Below are positions 23,223 to 31,553 of a DNA stretch of 31,604 bases, piece by piece; position 1 is the stretch's first letter, and every line of letters starts with the position of its first letter. The notes under the pieces are model-generated. The model did not search any database. It had not been told where the DNA came from and worked only from the letters and a program-made list of their open reading frames with translations. The translations under genes and the position numbers were made by a program. Origin of the DNA: JAKJEP01 sp964580995 (GTDB taxonomy: Bacteria; Planctomycetota; Phycisphaerae; Sedimentisphaerales; SM23-30); assembly GCA_964580995.1 (NCBI GenBank), contig CAZOMV010000069.1, positions 1-31,604 on the forward strand. Direction: 5' to 3'.

Positions 23223-23906
23223 ATGAAAAAGATTGTGTTATTGTTGGTAGTGGCGCTAGCGGTTAGTGCCCAGGCAGCAGATGTGTATGATCTGAATGCG
23301 AGTTTTGTACCAAGTGATTCGAGTAATCCGATTGGCCAGTGGAGCTTGGGCCGCAGTACCGAATTAACCCAGGCCAGCTTTGCCTTGAACACCGCGTATC
23401 AGGACAGTCCCTGGGGTGTAGGGCCCGGCGGCGTGAGCGTCTGGTGGAATGAGACAAATCCGGTCTATGGTTTTCCTGGCGGTTGGCCTTTGCTCTGGCA
23501 TAGCTTTACCTACACCGAAACCGGTGGGGGATATGTCATCGAACCCGGTGAAACCCAGGTACAAACCGGTGTAACCCAAGTAGGTGTAAACGGTGTCATT
23601 CGTTGGATAGCGCCCGAAGCCGGGCTGATCGACATCGATATGGAAATCCAGTTGAATTATGGTGGTTCGACCGGTACGGTTTTACAAAACGACTCCGTAT
23701 TGACAACCTTCGGAACGACCTATGGTTCCTGGAACACTCTCGACCTGGCTGTTGCCGCTGGTGACACGATTGATGTGGTTATCAGTGGTCCGGATGGTTC
23801 CAATTCTGTTTCTGTTGATGAGATCATCACCTTTGAAGTCCCCGAACCGGCCACAATGGCTCTGCTGAGCATGGGCGGTCTGGCCCTGCTGCGGAAACGC
23901 AAATAA
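23223..23906 (+). CDS. Secreted paralogue C: shared domain with PEP-CTERM sorting signal
   Basis: A 227-residue protein: signal peptide (MKKIVLLLVVALAVSAQA), one copy of the shared domain (ADVYDLNASFVPSDSSNPIG, WSLGRSTELTQASFALNTAY, GFPGGWPLLWHSFTY, NGVIRWIAPEAG, VAAGDTIDVVISGPDG), then a PEP-CTERM tail (VPEPATMALLSMGGLALL with RKRK at the end), the signal processed by exosortase in many Planctomycetota. Thus it carries the same ectodomain as paralogues A and B but uses a membrane-sorting tail instead of dockerin. ATG 23223 has GGAGG at 23210-23214; ATG 23208 with AGGAG upstream is the alternative and adds five residues. DNA similarity to paralogue A around 19551-19640 and 23331-23420 is very high, indicating recent duplication. 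Confidence 0.88.
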   Translation: MKKIVLLLVVALAVSAQAADVYDLNASFVPSDSSNPIGQWSLGRSTELTQASFALNTAYQDSPWGVGPGGVSVWWNETNPVYGFPGGWPLLWHSFTYTETGGGYVIEPGETQVQTGVTQVGVNGVIRWIAPEAGLIDIDMEIQLNYGGSTGTVLQNDSVLTTFGTTYGSWNTLDLAVAAGDTIDVVISGPDGSNSVSVDEIITFEVPEPATMALLSMGGLALLRKRK

Positions 23907-23940
23907 AAAGTTTATGTTGTAAAAAACATATACACTGCAC

Positions 23941-23972
23941 AAGCCTCGTCGGGAAACCGGCGAGGCTTTTTT
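23941..23972 (+). terminator. Rho-independent terminator of the paralogue cluster
   Basis: AAGCCTCGTCGG pairs with CCGGCGAGGCTT (one G-U) around a GAAA tetraloop, followed by a run of six T in all. A textbook terminator 34 bp after the PEP-CTERM gene. Confidence 0.92.
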
Positions 23973-23994
23973 ATCAGAAAACGGAATTATTTGC

Positions 23995-24022
23995 TTGACG
24001 AACAAGGTAGTTTGAGAATAAT
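23995..24022 (+). promoter_or_regulatory. Candidate promoter of the GH36 gene
   Basis: TTGACG (23995-24000), 16 bp, then AATAAT (24017-24022), directly after the preceding terminator and about 100 bp before the GH36 start. Confidence 0.4.
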
Positions 24023-24130
24023 AGCGGTATGATTTCCGCCGGTGCTGCTGAATAAATCCAACCTGAAAATTATAACCCTGTTTATTTGTGACCCTGGTAA
24101 ATATTGGATACTCTAGTGAAAGGAAAAGCG

Positions 24131-26626
24131 ATGAAAAGAAAGATGTCACTGTGTGGTATGGTTCTGATTGTAAGCGTCCTCGCTGTGCCGGCTCTTTGGG
24201 CGGTCGAGACGGCGAAGGAGGAAATGGCCCAGCGGGATCAGTGGGTAGCCGCCAAGTTTCAAGGGGTTCAGCCGGAAATCCCCGCTCAGCCGGGCCTGAT
24301 CGTCCTGGCCAATTATGACGCTGTCCAGCAGAACAATCGCGACGGCCAGCCGCTGCGGATTGCGGACCAGCAATTCAAAAGGGGCCTTTATTGTCACGCC
24401 AACAGCAGCGTGGTGGTGCGCTTACCCGGGCCAGCCAAATCATTTTCCGCCCAGGTGGGGATTGACACCAACGGTTCCTATGGCGGCGGCAGTATTATTT
24501 TTATGGTTAAGGCGGCTGATAAAGAGCTGTATCGTTCGCCGGTTATGCACCGGGGGGAGAAGGCCCAGTCCGTCGCCGTGGATTTACAGGGTGCGGCGGA
24601 ATTTACCCTGGTCGTCAACGATTCAGGGGACAATATCAACAGCGATCAGGCCAGTTGGGCCGATGCCAAAGTCACCCTCGCCGACGGCAAGGAAGTCTGG
24701 CTGGGTGATATGCCGATTGTCGATGCCACTACAATTCCGTACGACAATGCGGCTCCTTTTTCTTTTGTCTATGGCGGGCAATCGTCGCGTGCGTTCATGA
24801 AGGGCTGGAAGCCGAAACGGGATACCAAAAAGCTGGATGAATTCCGCACCCAATATACCCTGCTTTATACCGATGCCCAGGCTGGGCTGGAGGTGCGGTG
24901 CGTGGGTGTGGCATTCAACGACTTCCCCACGGCGGAATGGACGGTGTATCTGAAGAATACCGCCGCCAAGGATTCTGCCATCATTGAAAATCTTCAGGCC
25001 CTGGATACGGATTTTAGCTGCGGCTCCAAAGGGCCATTCGTTCTGCACCATAACCGGGGCGACGACTGCACGGTCAATAGTTTTGCCGTCCTGAAAACCG
25101 AACTGGCTCCGCAGACGACGCTGAAATTCGCCTCCGTCAACGGCCGGCCGACCAATTTTGAGTGGCCCTATTACAACCTCAATGCCGCCGGCGACGGTGT
25201 CATGATCGCCATCGGCTGGCCGGGCCAGTGGGCGTCCCAGTTTATCCGCGACGAGGCCCTGAACCTGCGGGTGGTGGGCGGCCAGGAATTGACCCATTTC
25301 AAACTGCTGCCCGGCGAGGAGGTCCGCACCCCGCTGATTGCCCTGCTGTTCTATCAGGGCGACTGGATTCGGGGGCAGAATCTCTGGCGGCACTGGATGC
25401 TCGACCACAATTTCCCCAAGGATTACGGCAAGCGGATCACGCCCAAGCTGGCGGGCGTCAGCGGCCATCATTTCCCCGGCCTGATGTGCAATCAAAAAGA
25501 GGAAATCTTATTCATCGACCGGTTCCTGGAAGAAGGGATCCAGCTCGATTACTGGTGGATGGACGCCGGCTGGTATGTCTGTGATCCCGCTGTCGGCTGG
25601 CCGCAGGTGGGAACCTGGGAAGTGGATCCCAAACGGTATCCCGACGGCATTCGCGCGATCAGCGAACATGCCCACGCCAAAGACATTCAAACGATTGTCT
25701 GGTTCGAACCGGAACGGGTTTCCGGCGGTACCTGGATTACAGAAAATCACCCGGAATGGGTGCACGGCGGCGCCAACGGCGGATTGTTTAAAATGGATGA
25801 CCCGCAGGCCGTTCAATGGATTACGGATCAGGTGGATAAGATAATCACCGAACAGAAAATCGATCTCTACCGGCAGGACTACAATATTGATCCGCTTGGA
25901 TTCTGGCGACAAAACGATACCGAGGATCGCCAGGGGATTACCGAAATCCGGTATATCGAAGGCTATCTGGCCTATTGGGATGAACTCCAGCGGCGGCATC
26001 CGGGCATGATGATTGACTCCTGTGCCAGCGGCGGCCGGCGGGATGACCTGGAAACCCTCCGCCGCGCCCTGCCCCTGCTGCAGAGCGACTGCGAATTCAA
26101 TGCCGTTGTTCATCAGTGCCATACCTATGGCTTCGATCTGTGGCTGCCCTTCCATAGCCGCGGCGCTGTGCGAACGGCCCCGGAATGCAATTCCTATCAG
26201 ATGCACGGCTGCATTGCCTCGCCCATGATCTCCTTCTGCATGGACATGCGGAAAAAAGAGTATGACTATGAAATGATCCGCAAATACGTCAAGATGTGGC
26301 GGGAAGTATCGCCTTATTATTTAGGTGATTTCTATCCGCTCACTCCCTATACCACCGCCAACGATGTCTGGATGGTCTGGCAGTTCGACCGGTCCAGCGA
26401 CCTGTCCGGCGGTATGATTCATGCCCATCGCCGCGGCGATTGTTACTTCCGCAGCGCTGACTTTGTCCTGCAAGGGTTGGACCCCGCCGCCCAATATCAG
26501 GTTACCAACCTGGAAACGGGCCGGCAGATGAAGGTTTCCGGCAGCGACCTGATGGGCAAGGGACTGCGCGTGGATATCGACGAAAAACCCGGTGCCGTTA
26601 TCATCAAGTATGAAAAGATGAAATAG
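24131..26626 (+). CDS. Secreted GH36 alpha-galactosidase with N-terminal NPCBM domain
   Basis: The 831-residue enzyme has a signal peptide (MKRKMSLCGMVLIVSVLAVPALWA), an NPCBM carbohydrate-binding domain at about 55-190 (FKRGLYCHANSSVVVRLPG, SFSAQVGIDTNG, WADAKVTLADGK), a beta-sandwich region, and a GH36-type (beta/alpha)8 domain at about 440-720. Motifs: YWWMDAGWY, WFEPERVSGGTW, YRQDYN with the predicted nucleophile D583, DSCASGGRRDDLETLRRA, and QSDCEFN with the predicted acid/base D653. A C-terminal beta domain follows. It hydrolyses alpha-linked galactosides (or alpha-N-acetylgalactosaminides, which some family members take). ATG 24131 has AAAGGA six bases upstream. Its gene has its own unit and converges with an oxidoreductase gene. 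Confidence 0.92.
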   Translation: MKRKMSLCGMVLIVSVLAVPALWAVETAKEEMAQRDQWVAAKFQGVQPEIPAQPGLIVLANYDAVQQNNRDGQPLRIADQQFKRGLYCHANSSVVVRLPGPAKSFSAQVGIDTNGSYGGGSIIFMVKAADKELYRSPVMHRGEKAQSVAVDLQGAAEFTLVVNDSGDNINSDQASWADAKVTLADGKEVWLGDMPIVDATTIPYDNAAPFSFVYGGQSSRAFMKGWKPKRDTKKLDEFRTQYTLLYTDAQAGLEVRCVGVAFNDFPTAEWTVYLKNTAAKDSAIIENLQALDTDFSCGSKGPFVLHHNRGDDCTVNSFAVLKTELAPQTTLKFASVNGRPTNFEWPYYNLNAAGDGVMIAIGWPGQWASQFIRDEALNLRVVGGQELTHFKLLPGEEVRTPLIALLFYQGDWIRGQNLWRHWMLDHNFPKDYGKRITPKLAGVSGHHFPGLMCNQKEEILFIDRFLEEGIQLDYWWMDAGWYVCDPAVGWPQVGTWEVDPKRYPDGIRAISEHAHAKDIQTIVWFEPERVSGGTWITENHPEWVHGGANGGLFKMDDPQAVQWITDQVDKIITEQKIDLYRQDYNIDPLGFWRQNDTEDRQGITEIRYIEGYLAYWDELQRRHPGMMIDSCASGGRRDDLETLRRALPLLQSDCEFNAVVHQCHTYGFDLWLPFHSRGAVRTAPECNSYQMHGCIASPMISFCMDMRKKEYDYEMIRKYVKMWREVSPYYLGDFYPLTPYTTANDVWMVWQFDRSSDLSGGMIHAHRRGDCYFRSADFVLQGLDPAAQYQVTNLETGRQMKVSGSDLMGKGLRVDIDEKPGAVIIKYEKMK

Positions 26627-26656
26627 AAAACCGGCTGGACGGTATGACCAATAGGA

Positions 26657-26694
26657 AAGCGGCGTCTTTTCGCGTTGACGGAAAGGCGCCGCTT
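26657..26694. terminator. Hairpin between convergent GH36 and oxidoreductase genes
   Basis: A 15-bp stem (AAGCGGCGTCTTTTC with GGAAAGGCGCCGCTT, two G-U pairs) and an 8-nt loop, followed by CTGTTTAAG on the plus strand. The T run is short, so termination may be partial; it could serve both strands. Confidence 0.55.
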
Positions 26695-26733
26695 CTGTTT
26701 AAGCATTATTCCATACGAGCTGCGTAAACCTGG

Positions 26734-28089
26734 TTACAGGTTCCAGCCGGTCCGGTTTTCGCGGCGGAGGTACTGGTTGGCTTCCGGCAGGTTGGTGAAC
26801 TGCATATTGTCACCGTCCCAGTGCAGACGCACCTGGGTGAGTTTTTCCTTCAGGCTGCGGCGCAGGGCAATATTGCCCAGCAGCACGACTTCGGTCAGCG
26901 GGCCGGCATGGTCGAAGTTGGAGCCGGCCGGCGCGCCGCCCTTGCAGGCTATAGCCCACTCCTGATAGTGGCCCGGTGAACGGGGCAGGGTGGCAGGGGG
27001 GGGAGTAAATTCCTGCATTTTGCTTTCGGGGATAAGCCGGTTGCCGTACATCATGCCCTTCTCGCCCACAAAAATCGCGCCGTTGTCCGGCCATGCCCGG
27101 CCCTCCTCCAGTTCCGCCGGACGCTGGGGCTTTAACCCGCCGTCATACCAGTTGAGCTGAACGGGCGGCATATCGCCGCGGGCAGGGAACTCATAGCGGA
27201 TCATCGAAGCGGCGGGATAGGTTTCTTCATTCACCAGCGTGGAATTCGCCTCGACACTAATCGGATGCCCCAGCTTCAAGGCCCGGAATGACGCATCCAT
27301 GGCATGGCAGCCGATGTCACCCAGTGCCCCGGTGCCGAAATCCCACCAGCCCCGCCAGCGAAACGGGGCATAGGCCGGATGATACGGCCGAGCCGGGGCC
27401 GGCCCCAGCCACAAATCCCAGTCCATCGTATCGGGCACCGCCGGGGTATCCGACGGGCGGTCCACTCCCTGCGGCCAGTACCAGTTGAACAAGCCCTGCA
27501 TCGGGCGATCCGTCCAGATGTGAACCTCGCGCACCCCGCCGATGGCCCCCGCCCAGATCATCTCGCAGAGCCGCCGCGTCTCTTCTGATGCCTGTCCCTG
27601 ATTACCCATCTGCGTCGCCACCTTCGCCTGGCGGGCCGCCGCCGCCAGACGCCGGGCCTCCTCCACCGTATGCGTCAGCGGCTTCTCGCAGTACACATGC
27701 TTGCCCATTTGGATCGCCCACAGGGAGACCGTCGCATGCAAATGGTCGGGCGTGGCCACCACCACCGCGTCGATCTCTTTCATTTCGTCCAGCATCTTGC
27801 GGAAATCCCGGTATTTTTTGGCATTGGGGTAGCGGTTGAATACATGGGCGGCATGGGTCTCATCCACATCGCACAGCGCCACGATATTCTCGCCGGCATA
27901 CTGGTCGATATCATGGCTGCCCTGCCCGCCGATTCCGATGCCGGCGATGTTCAGCTTGTCATTGGCGCCCGGCTGGCCGTTCTGGCCCAGTACCCGTTTG
28001 GGCACATAAGTAAAAACCGCCGCCGCCGCGGCACCCTGCAGGAAGTTTCGCCGAGAGATCCCCTGAAGTTCATTTTTTGTATTTTTCAT
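26734..28089 (-). CDS. Tat-exported Gfo/Idh/MocA-family oxidoreductase
   Basis: The 451-residue protein starts with a twin-arginine signal (SRRNFLQGAAAAAVF at about 12-26), so it folds with its cofactor in the cytoplasm and is exported. The Rossmann part follows (LNIAGIGIGGQGSHD, IVALCDVDE, VVVATPDHLHATVSLWAIQMGKHVYCEKPLTH, with the family's EKP at 135-137). The catalytic domain has GALGDIGCHAMD with the expected His. Such planctomycete proteins are multiplied in genomes and may act on glycans with tightly bound NAD(P). It lies 53 bp downstream of a SnoaL-like gene on the same strand and behind a LacI regulator, likely one operon. Confidence 0.92.
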   Translation of the reverse strand: MKNTKNELQGISRRNFLQGAAAAAVFTYVPKRVLGQNGQPGANDKLNIAGIGIGGQGSHDIDQYAGENIVALCDVDETHAAHVFNRYPNAKKYRDFRKMLDEMKEIDAVVVATPDHLHATVSLWAIQMGKHVYCEKPLTHTVEEARRLAAAARQAKVATQMGNQGQASEETRRLCEMIWAGAIGGVREVHIWTDRPMQGLFNWYWPQGVDRPSDTPAVPDTMDWDLWLGPAPARPYHPAYAPFRWRGWWDFGTGALGDIGCHAMDASFRALKLGHPISVEANSTLVNEETYPAASMIRYEFPARGDMPPVQLNWYDGGLKPQRPAELEEGRAWPDNGAIFVGEKGMMYGNRLIPESKMQEFTPPPATLPRSPGHYQEWAIACKGGAPAGSNFDHAGPLTEVVLLGNIALRRSLKEKLTQVRLHWDGDNMQFTNLPEANQYLRRENRTGWNL

Positions 28090-28142
28090 AGTTACCTCAT
28101 GGAATTAGATAGATTCATAAGAGAAAAAAATCTGGAATACAA

Positions 28143-28547
28143 TTACTTTTGAAAAGGTTTTGTAAAAGACCAGTGGGTTTGAATAATTTTCCACTGGTCA
28201 TTTTCCTTACGATAAACCTCCGTACAATTCCATCCCGAACTCTCGTTTCCGAGGTAGCTGACATAATTGAATGTCAGCACGGCAATGTCGCTGCCTAGAT
28301 GCACCTTCGGATTTATCAGTTCATACCGGTCGATATGAATTTTGCCCCTGGCACTTTCATAATAGGCCGTCAGTTCCGCAAGTCCATCGAGTCGCTTATC
28401 TAAAAAGGGGTCAAAATATACCACATCGGAAGCTGAAATTTCCAAAAAGCCGGATGGGTCGCCTTTTCCCCACCTGTCCAGACCGGCTTTTTCCATTGCG
28501 ATAATCTGATTTGCAGCTTTTTCTTTTTCCATTTTTCCCGTATTCAT
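28143..28547 (-). CDS. SnoaL-like / DUF4440 family protein
   Basis: A cytoplasmic protein of 134 residues with the cone-shaped alpha+beta fold of SnoaL/DUF4440 proteins: AMEKAGLDRWGKGDPSGFLE, SASDVVYFDPF, RLDGLAELTAYYE, VAVLTFNYVSYL-like core (IAVLTFNYVSYL), WNCTEVYRKENDQWKIIQTHWSFTK. Members include isomerases, dehydratases and binding proteins, so a precise role cannot be given. ATG 28547 or Met6 may be the start. It sits between lacI-type and oxidoreductase genes, with a sharp palindrome 36 bp before the start. Confidence 0.75.
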   Translation of the reverse strand: MNTGKMEKEKAANQIIAMEKAGLDRWGKGDPSGFLEISASDVVYFDPFLDKRLDGLAELTAYYESARGKIHIDRYELINPKVHLGSDIAVLTFNYVSYLGNESSGWNCTEVYRKENDQWKIIQTHWSFTKPFQK

Positions 28548-28582
28548 TGATACGGACTGTCCATGGGAACGGGATGAATTAC

Positions 28583-28600
28583 TTTGACGGAACCGTCAAA
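28583..28600. promoter_or_regulatory. LacI-type operator candidate
   Basis: TTTGACGGAACCGTCAAA: perfect 8-bp arms around AA, located 36 bp before the SnoaL-like gene and 89 bp after the LacI-type gene stop. Its size and symmetry suit a LacI-family dimer. A second weaker repeat, AAGTC-GATATT-GACTT, overlaps its right edge (28599-28614). Confidence 0.5.
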
Positions 28601-28688
28601 AGTCGATATTGACTTCCAAAAACGGCTCTGGCTCTCCAATAACAAGGGGACGACGAGCTTTTGACGCTGGCGTCTACTTTAGTTTTTA

Positions 28689-29765
28689 TTAGGCGGATTC
28701 GCGCACTATCAGCGTGGAAGGAAACGTTTTCTGGATATATTTTTTGGGGGTGGAGAGGTTCTGGTCGATGTCGATGATAATATCCACCGCCGCCTGACCG
28801 ATTTCCGTGCGGGGCTGCCGCACGGTTGTTAACGTCGGGTAGGTGAAGGAACTGAAGCTCTGATCGTCGTGGCCGGCTACCAGAATATCCACACCGGGTT
28901 TCAGGCCGCAATCATAGATCGCCTTCAGCGCCCCCAGCGCCAAAATATCCGTCGCGCAGAAAATAGCAGACGGTTTTTTCCCTTTTTTCAGCCAGGCGAA
29001 AGTATTCTCATAGCCGAAATTTTCATTGTCAAACAGGCCTTTCTCATATTTCGGGATCGGAATGAAAGCCGGTTTCTTGCCGTGCTGCTTCATGGTCTGC
29101 ACATATCCTTCTTCGCGCAGTTTCAGGCCCACATTATACGTTCCAAACAGGCTGTTGAGATATACCGGTTCGGTGTCGCGGGACAGCAAATGTTCCGTCA
29201 CCAGCCGGGCGCTGCTGAGGTTATCATTCATGACAAAATGGGAATTTTTTTTCAGATACCGGTCGAAATAGACCACGCTGCCGCTTTCTGCCAGCGTATT
29301 CAATAAACTCCGGTCCGGATGCGTAACCACCGGCGCAATGGCAATCCCGCAAACACCCATCGCCCGGAAAAATTGCAGAATCTGCTCTTCTTTTTCGTGA
29401 TCGGAATAGGAACATTGATAGGACAACTGATACCCCCGCTGGTTGGCCTCCATCTCAGCGGCTTTGATGATTTCCCCGTAAAACGGGTGAGTCACGGAGG
29501 TGACCACCAGGCCGATGATCCGGGTTCGTCCCCGGACCAGGTGCACGGCATGGGGGTTGGGGACGTAATTCAAAAACTCGCAGGCCTCCATGACCTTCTG
29601 GCGGGTGGATTTTTTAACGGTCGGATCGCTGTTGAGTACCTTGGAAACCGTGTACCGCGACAGGCCCGCCCGCCGGGCAACCTCGCTCATGGTCGCCATA
29701 GGCCCTAACCCCACGGTTTTTTTCGCTTCTACATTAGCCGGAACCTGCTTTTTTGCTTTTGCCAT
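28689..29765 (-). CDS. LacI-family transcriptional regulator
   Basis: A sugar-responsive repressor of 358 residues. The helix-turn-helix with hinge lies at about 23-75 (ATMSEVARRAGLSRYTVSKVLNSDPTVKKSTRQKVMEACEFLNYVPNPHAVHLVRGR), followed by a periplasmic-binding-protein-like effector domain (IIGLVVTSVTHPFYGEII, GYQLSYQCSYSD, PSAIFCATDILALGAL, ILVAGHDDQSFSSFTYPTLTTVRQP, FPSTLIVRESA). I choose ATG 29765; the frame extends to 29825, but that adds 20 residues unlike the family, and GGATGG precedes 29765. A TATCATGATA palindrome lies just upstream. The SnoaL-like and oxidoreductase genes follow on the same strand and are likely targets. Confidence 0.92.
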   Translation of the reverse strand: MAKAKKQVPANVEAKKTVGLGPMATMSEVARRAGLSRYTVSKVLNSDPTVKKSTRQKVMEACEFLNYVPNPHAVHLVRGRTRIIGLVVTSVTHPFYGEIIKAAEMEANQRGYQLSYQCSYSDHEKEEQILQFFRAMGVCGIAIAPVVTHPDRSLLNTLAESGSVVYFDRYLKKNSHFVMNDNLSSARLVTEHLLSRDTEPVYLNSLFGTYNVGLKLREEGYVQTMKQHGKKPAFIPIPKYEKGLFDNENFGYENTFAWLKKGKKPSAIFCATDILALGALKAIYDCGLKPGVDILVAGHDDQSFSSFTYPTLTTVRQPRTEIGQAAVDIIIDIDQNLSTPKKYIQKTFPSTLIVRESA

Positions 29766-29908
29766 AAACCATCCATTCCGTAAAGTCTTGGCGGACATTA
29801 TATCATGATAAAATGGCTCTGCCACCTTTTTTTTAGTTTTCCTGGTATTTTGCCGGTTTGCCGATTATGATGGGCGGGTCTGCCGGGATCTAGCGGCTGA
29901 AATAAAGT

Positions 29909-30679
29909 ATGAATACGGAAAAACTTACGTTTTTACTGAACCAGGTTAAAGATGGGCAGGTTTCCATCGACGAGGCCCTGCATACCCTTCGTCAGCTCCC
30001 CTTTGAATCCCTTGATTATGCCCACCTGGACCATCATCGCCAATTGCGGTGCGGCCTGCCGGAGGTCATCTACTGCCCCGGGAAAACCACCACCCAGATT
30101 GTCGAAATCTTTGACCGCCTGGCCCAGCGAGGACATAATGTCCTGGCCACCCGCACCAACCGGGAAACCTATGAAAAAGTGGCCCGGCTCTATCCGGAGG
30201 CCCGGTTTGAAGAGCTGGCCCGTACTATTTCTCTCAAACAGGAGGCGGTTTGCCCTTCTCCCGGCCATATTGCGGTCGTTTCCGCCGGGACCAGCGATAT
30301 TCCCGTAGCGGAAGAGGCCCGCGTCACTGCCGAAATTCTCAACCAGCAGGTCATCACCATTTACGATGTCGGCGTGGCCGGCATCCATCGGCTCCTGAAT
30401 TATCAAACACAACTTCAGTCTGCTAATGTAGTTATCGTCGTGGCGGGTATGGAAGGGGCCTTGGCCTCCGTCGTCGGCGGCTTGGTGGCGGTCCCGGTGA
30501 TCGCCGTGCCTACTTCCATCGGTTATGGGGCCAGTTTTGGCGGTGTTGCCGCACTGCTGGCCATGCTGAATAGCTGTGCGGCGGGGGTTTCCGTGGTGAA
30601 TATCGACAACGGTTTTTCCGCCGGCTGCATCGCGGCCCTGATTAACCGGCAGTCGAAGCCTGTTTCTATGGAAAAGTAA
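29909..30679 (+). CDS. larB: Nickel-pincer cofactor biosynthesis protein LarB
   Basis: LarB carboxylates and hydrolyses nicotinic acid adenine dinucleotide to pyridinium-3,5-biscarboxylate mononucleotide, the first step to the nickel-pincer cofactor of lactate racemase-type enzymes. At 256 residues it has normal length. The N-terminal part carries GLPEVIYCPGKTTTQ; the PurE-like C-terminal part carries VVSAGTSDIPVAEEARVTAE, VVIVVAGMEGALASVVGGLVAVPVIAVPTSIGYGASFGGVAALLAMLNSCAAGVSVVNIDNGFSAG. The ATG at 29909 begins MNTEKLTFLLNQVKDG, as in the family. No larA, larC or larE is present in the window. nnrD follows 4 bp after the stop. Confidence 0.93.
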   Translation: MNTEKLTFLLNQVKDGQVSIDEALHTLRQLPFESLDYAHLDHHRQLRCGLPEVIYCPGKTTTQIVEIFDRLAQRGHNVLATRTNRETYEKVARLYPEARFEELARTISLKQEAVCPSPGHIAVVSAGTSDIPVAEEARVTAEILNQQVITIYDVGVAGIHRLLNYQTQLQSANVVIVVAGMEGALASVVGGLVAVPVIAVPTSIGYGASFGGVAALLAMLNSCAAGVSVVNIDNGFSAGCIAALINRQSKPVSMEK

Positions 30680-30683
30680 AATT

Positions 30684-31553
30684 ATGACTGAGGAAATTAC
30701 CCAGATTCCCAGATTACCCACCCGCCCGCGTGACGCCCACAAGGGCCTTTTTGGTCGCATTCTAATCATCGGCGGCAGCCGGGGCATGGTCGGCGCTCCC
30801 AGCCTGGCCGGTCGGGCCGCTTTGCGGTCGGGGGCGGGCTTGGTGCGAATTGCTGTTCCTGCCTCCATCCAGCTTACCGTCGCCAGCCTGGTCCCCTGCG
30901 CCACCACCATCCCCCTGACCGAAGATGCCGGCGGCCGAATCTCTAGCCGGGCTATTCCGGTAATACTGGCTGCCCTCGAAGAGAATGACATCATCGCCGC
31001 AGGGCCGGGGTTGGGACAATCGAATGAATTACAGGGCCTCTTGGAAGGTATTCTCCGGCAAGGTGAAAAACCTGTTATTCTGGATGCTGACGGCCTGAAC
31101 AACCTGGCCGCCCTCTGGCATGAAAAAATGCAAATGCCTTCTAAAACTATACTTACGCCACACCCCGGTGAGATGAAACGCCTCTGGTCGGCGATTCTGC
31201 GCGAGCCTCTGCCCCCCGACCGGCAGCAGCAGGCCCAAATTCTGGCCCGGAAACTGCAAACGGTGCTGGTTTTAAAAGGGGCTGGCACGGTAATTACCGA
31301 TGAGAAAATAACTTATGTCAATAAAACCGGAAATCCCGGCATGGCTACCGGCGGGACCGGGGATGTGCTGACCGGTTGTATCGCCGGCATCCTGGGTCAG
31401 GGTTTAGCCCCCTTTGAAGCGGCGGTCCTGGGAGTTTATATTCACGGCCGCGCCGGCGACCTGGCAGCGGCAGAACGGTCCGAAATCGCCCTGACCGCTG
31501 AAGATATTATTGATTTTCTGCCTCTCGCCTGGCGGGAAATATCGCAGCGTTAA
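30684..31553 (+). CDS. nnrD: ADP-dependent NAD(P)H-hydrate dehydratase
   Basis: Repairs hydrated NAD(P)H by ADP-dependent dehydration. The 289-residue protein is a ribokinase-like YjeF C-terminal domain only: HKGLFGRILIIGGSRGM, ALRSGAGLVRIAVP, AAGPGLGQ, VILDADGLNNLA, ILTPHPGEMKRL, VLVLKGAGTVI, NKTGNPGMATGGTGDVLTG and VYIHGRAGDLAA. The epimerase (NnrE) half, fused in many bacteria, is absent here. It starts 4 bp after larB and is surely co-transcribed; both handle nicotinamide-nucleotide chemistry. Confidence 0.95.
   Translation: MTEEITQIPRLPTRPRDAHKGLFGRILIIGGSRGMVGAPSLAGRAALRSGAGLVRIAVPASIQLTVASLVPCATTIPLTEDAGGRISSRAIPVILAALEENDIIAAGPGLGQSNELQGLLEGILRQGEKPVILDADGLNNLAALWHEKMQMPSKTILTPHPGEMKRLWSAILREPLPPDRQQQAQILARKLQTVLVLKGAGTVITDEKITYVNKTGNPGMATGGTGDVLTGCIAGILGQGLAPFEAAVLGVYIHGRAGDLAAAERSEIALTAEDIIDFLPLAWREISQR

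Noticed and set aside
24623..25495. 290-codon minus-strand frame opposite the GH36 gene
   Set aside because: Antisense shadow of a clearly identified enzyme.
29933..31288. 451-codon minus-strand frame opposite larB and nnrD
   Set aside because: Spans two well-identified plus-strand genes; no recognisable domain.
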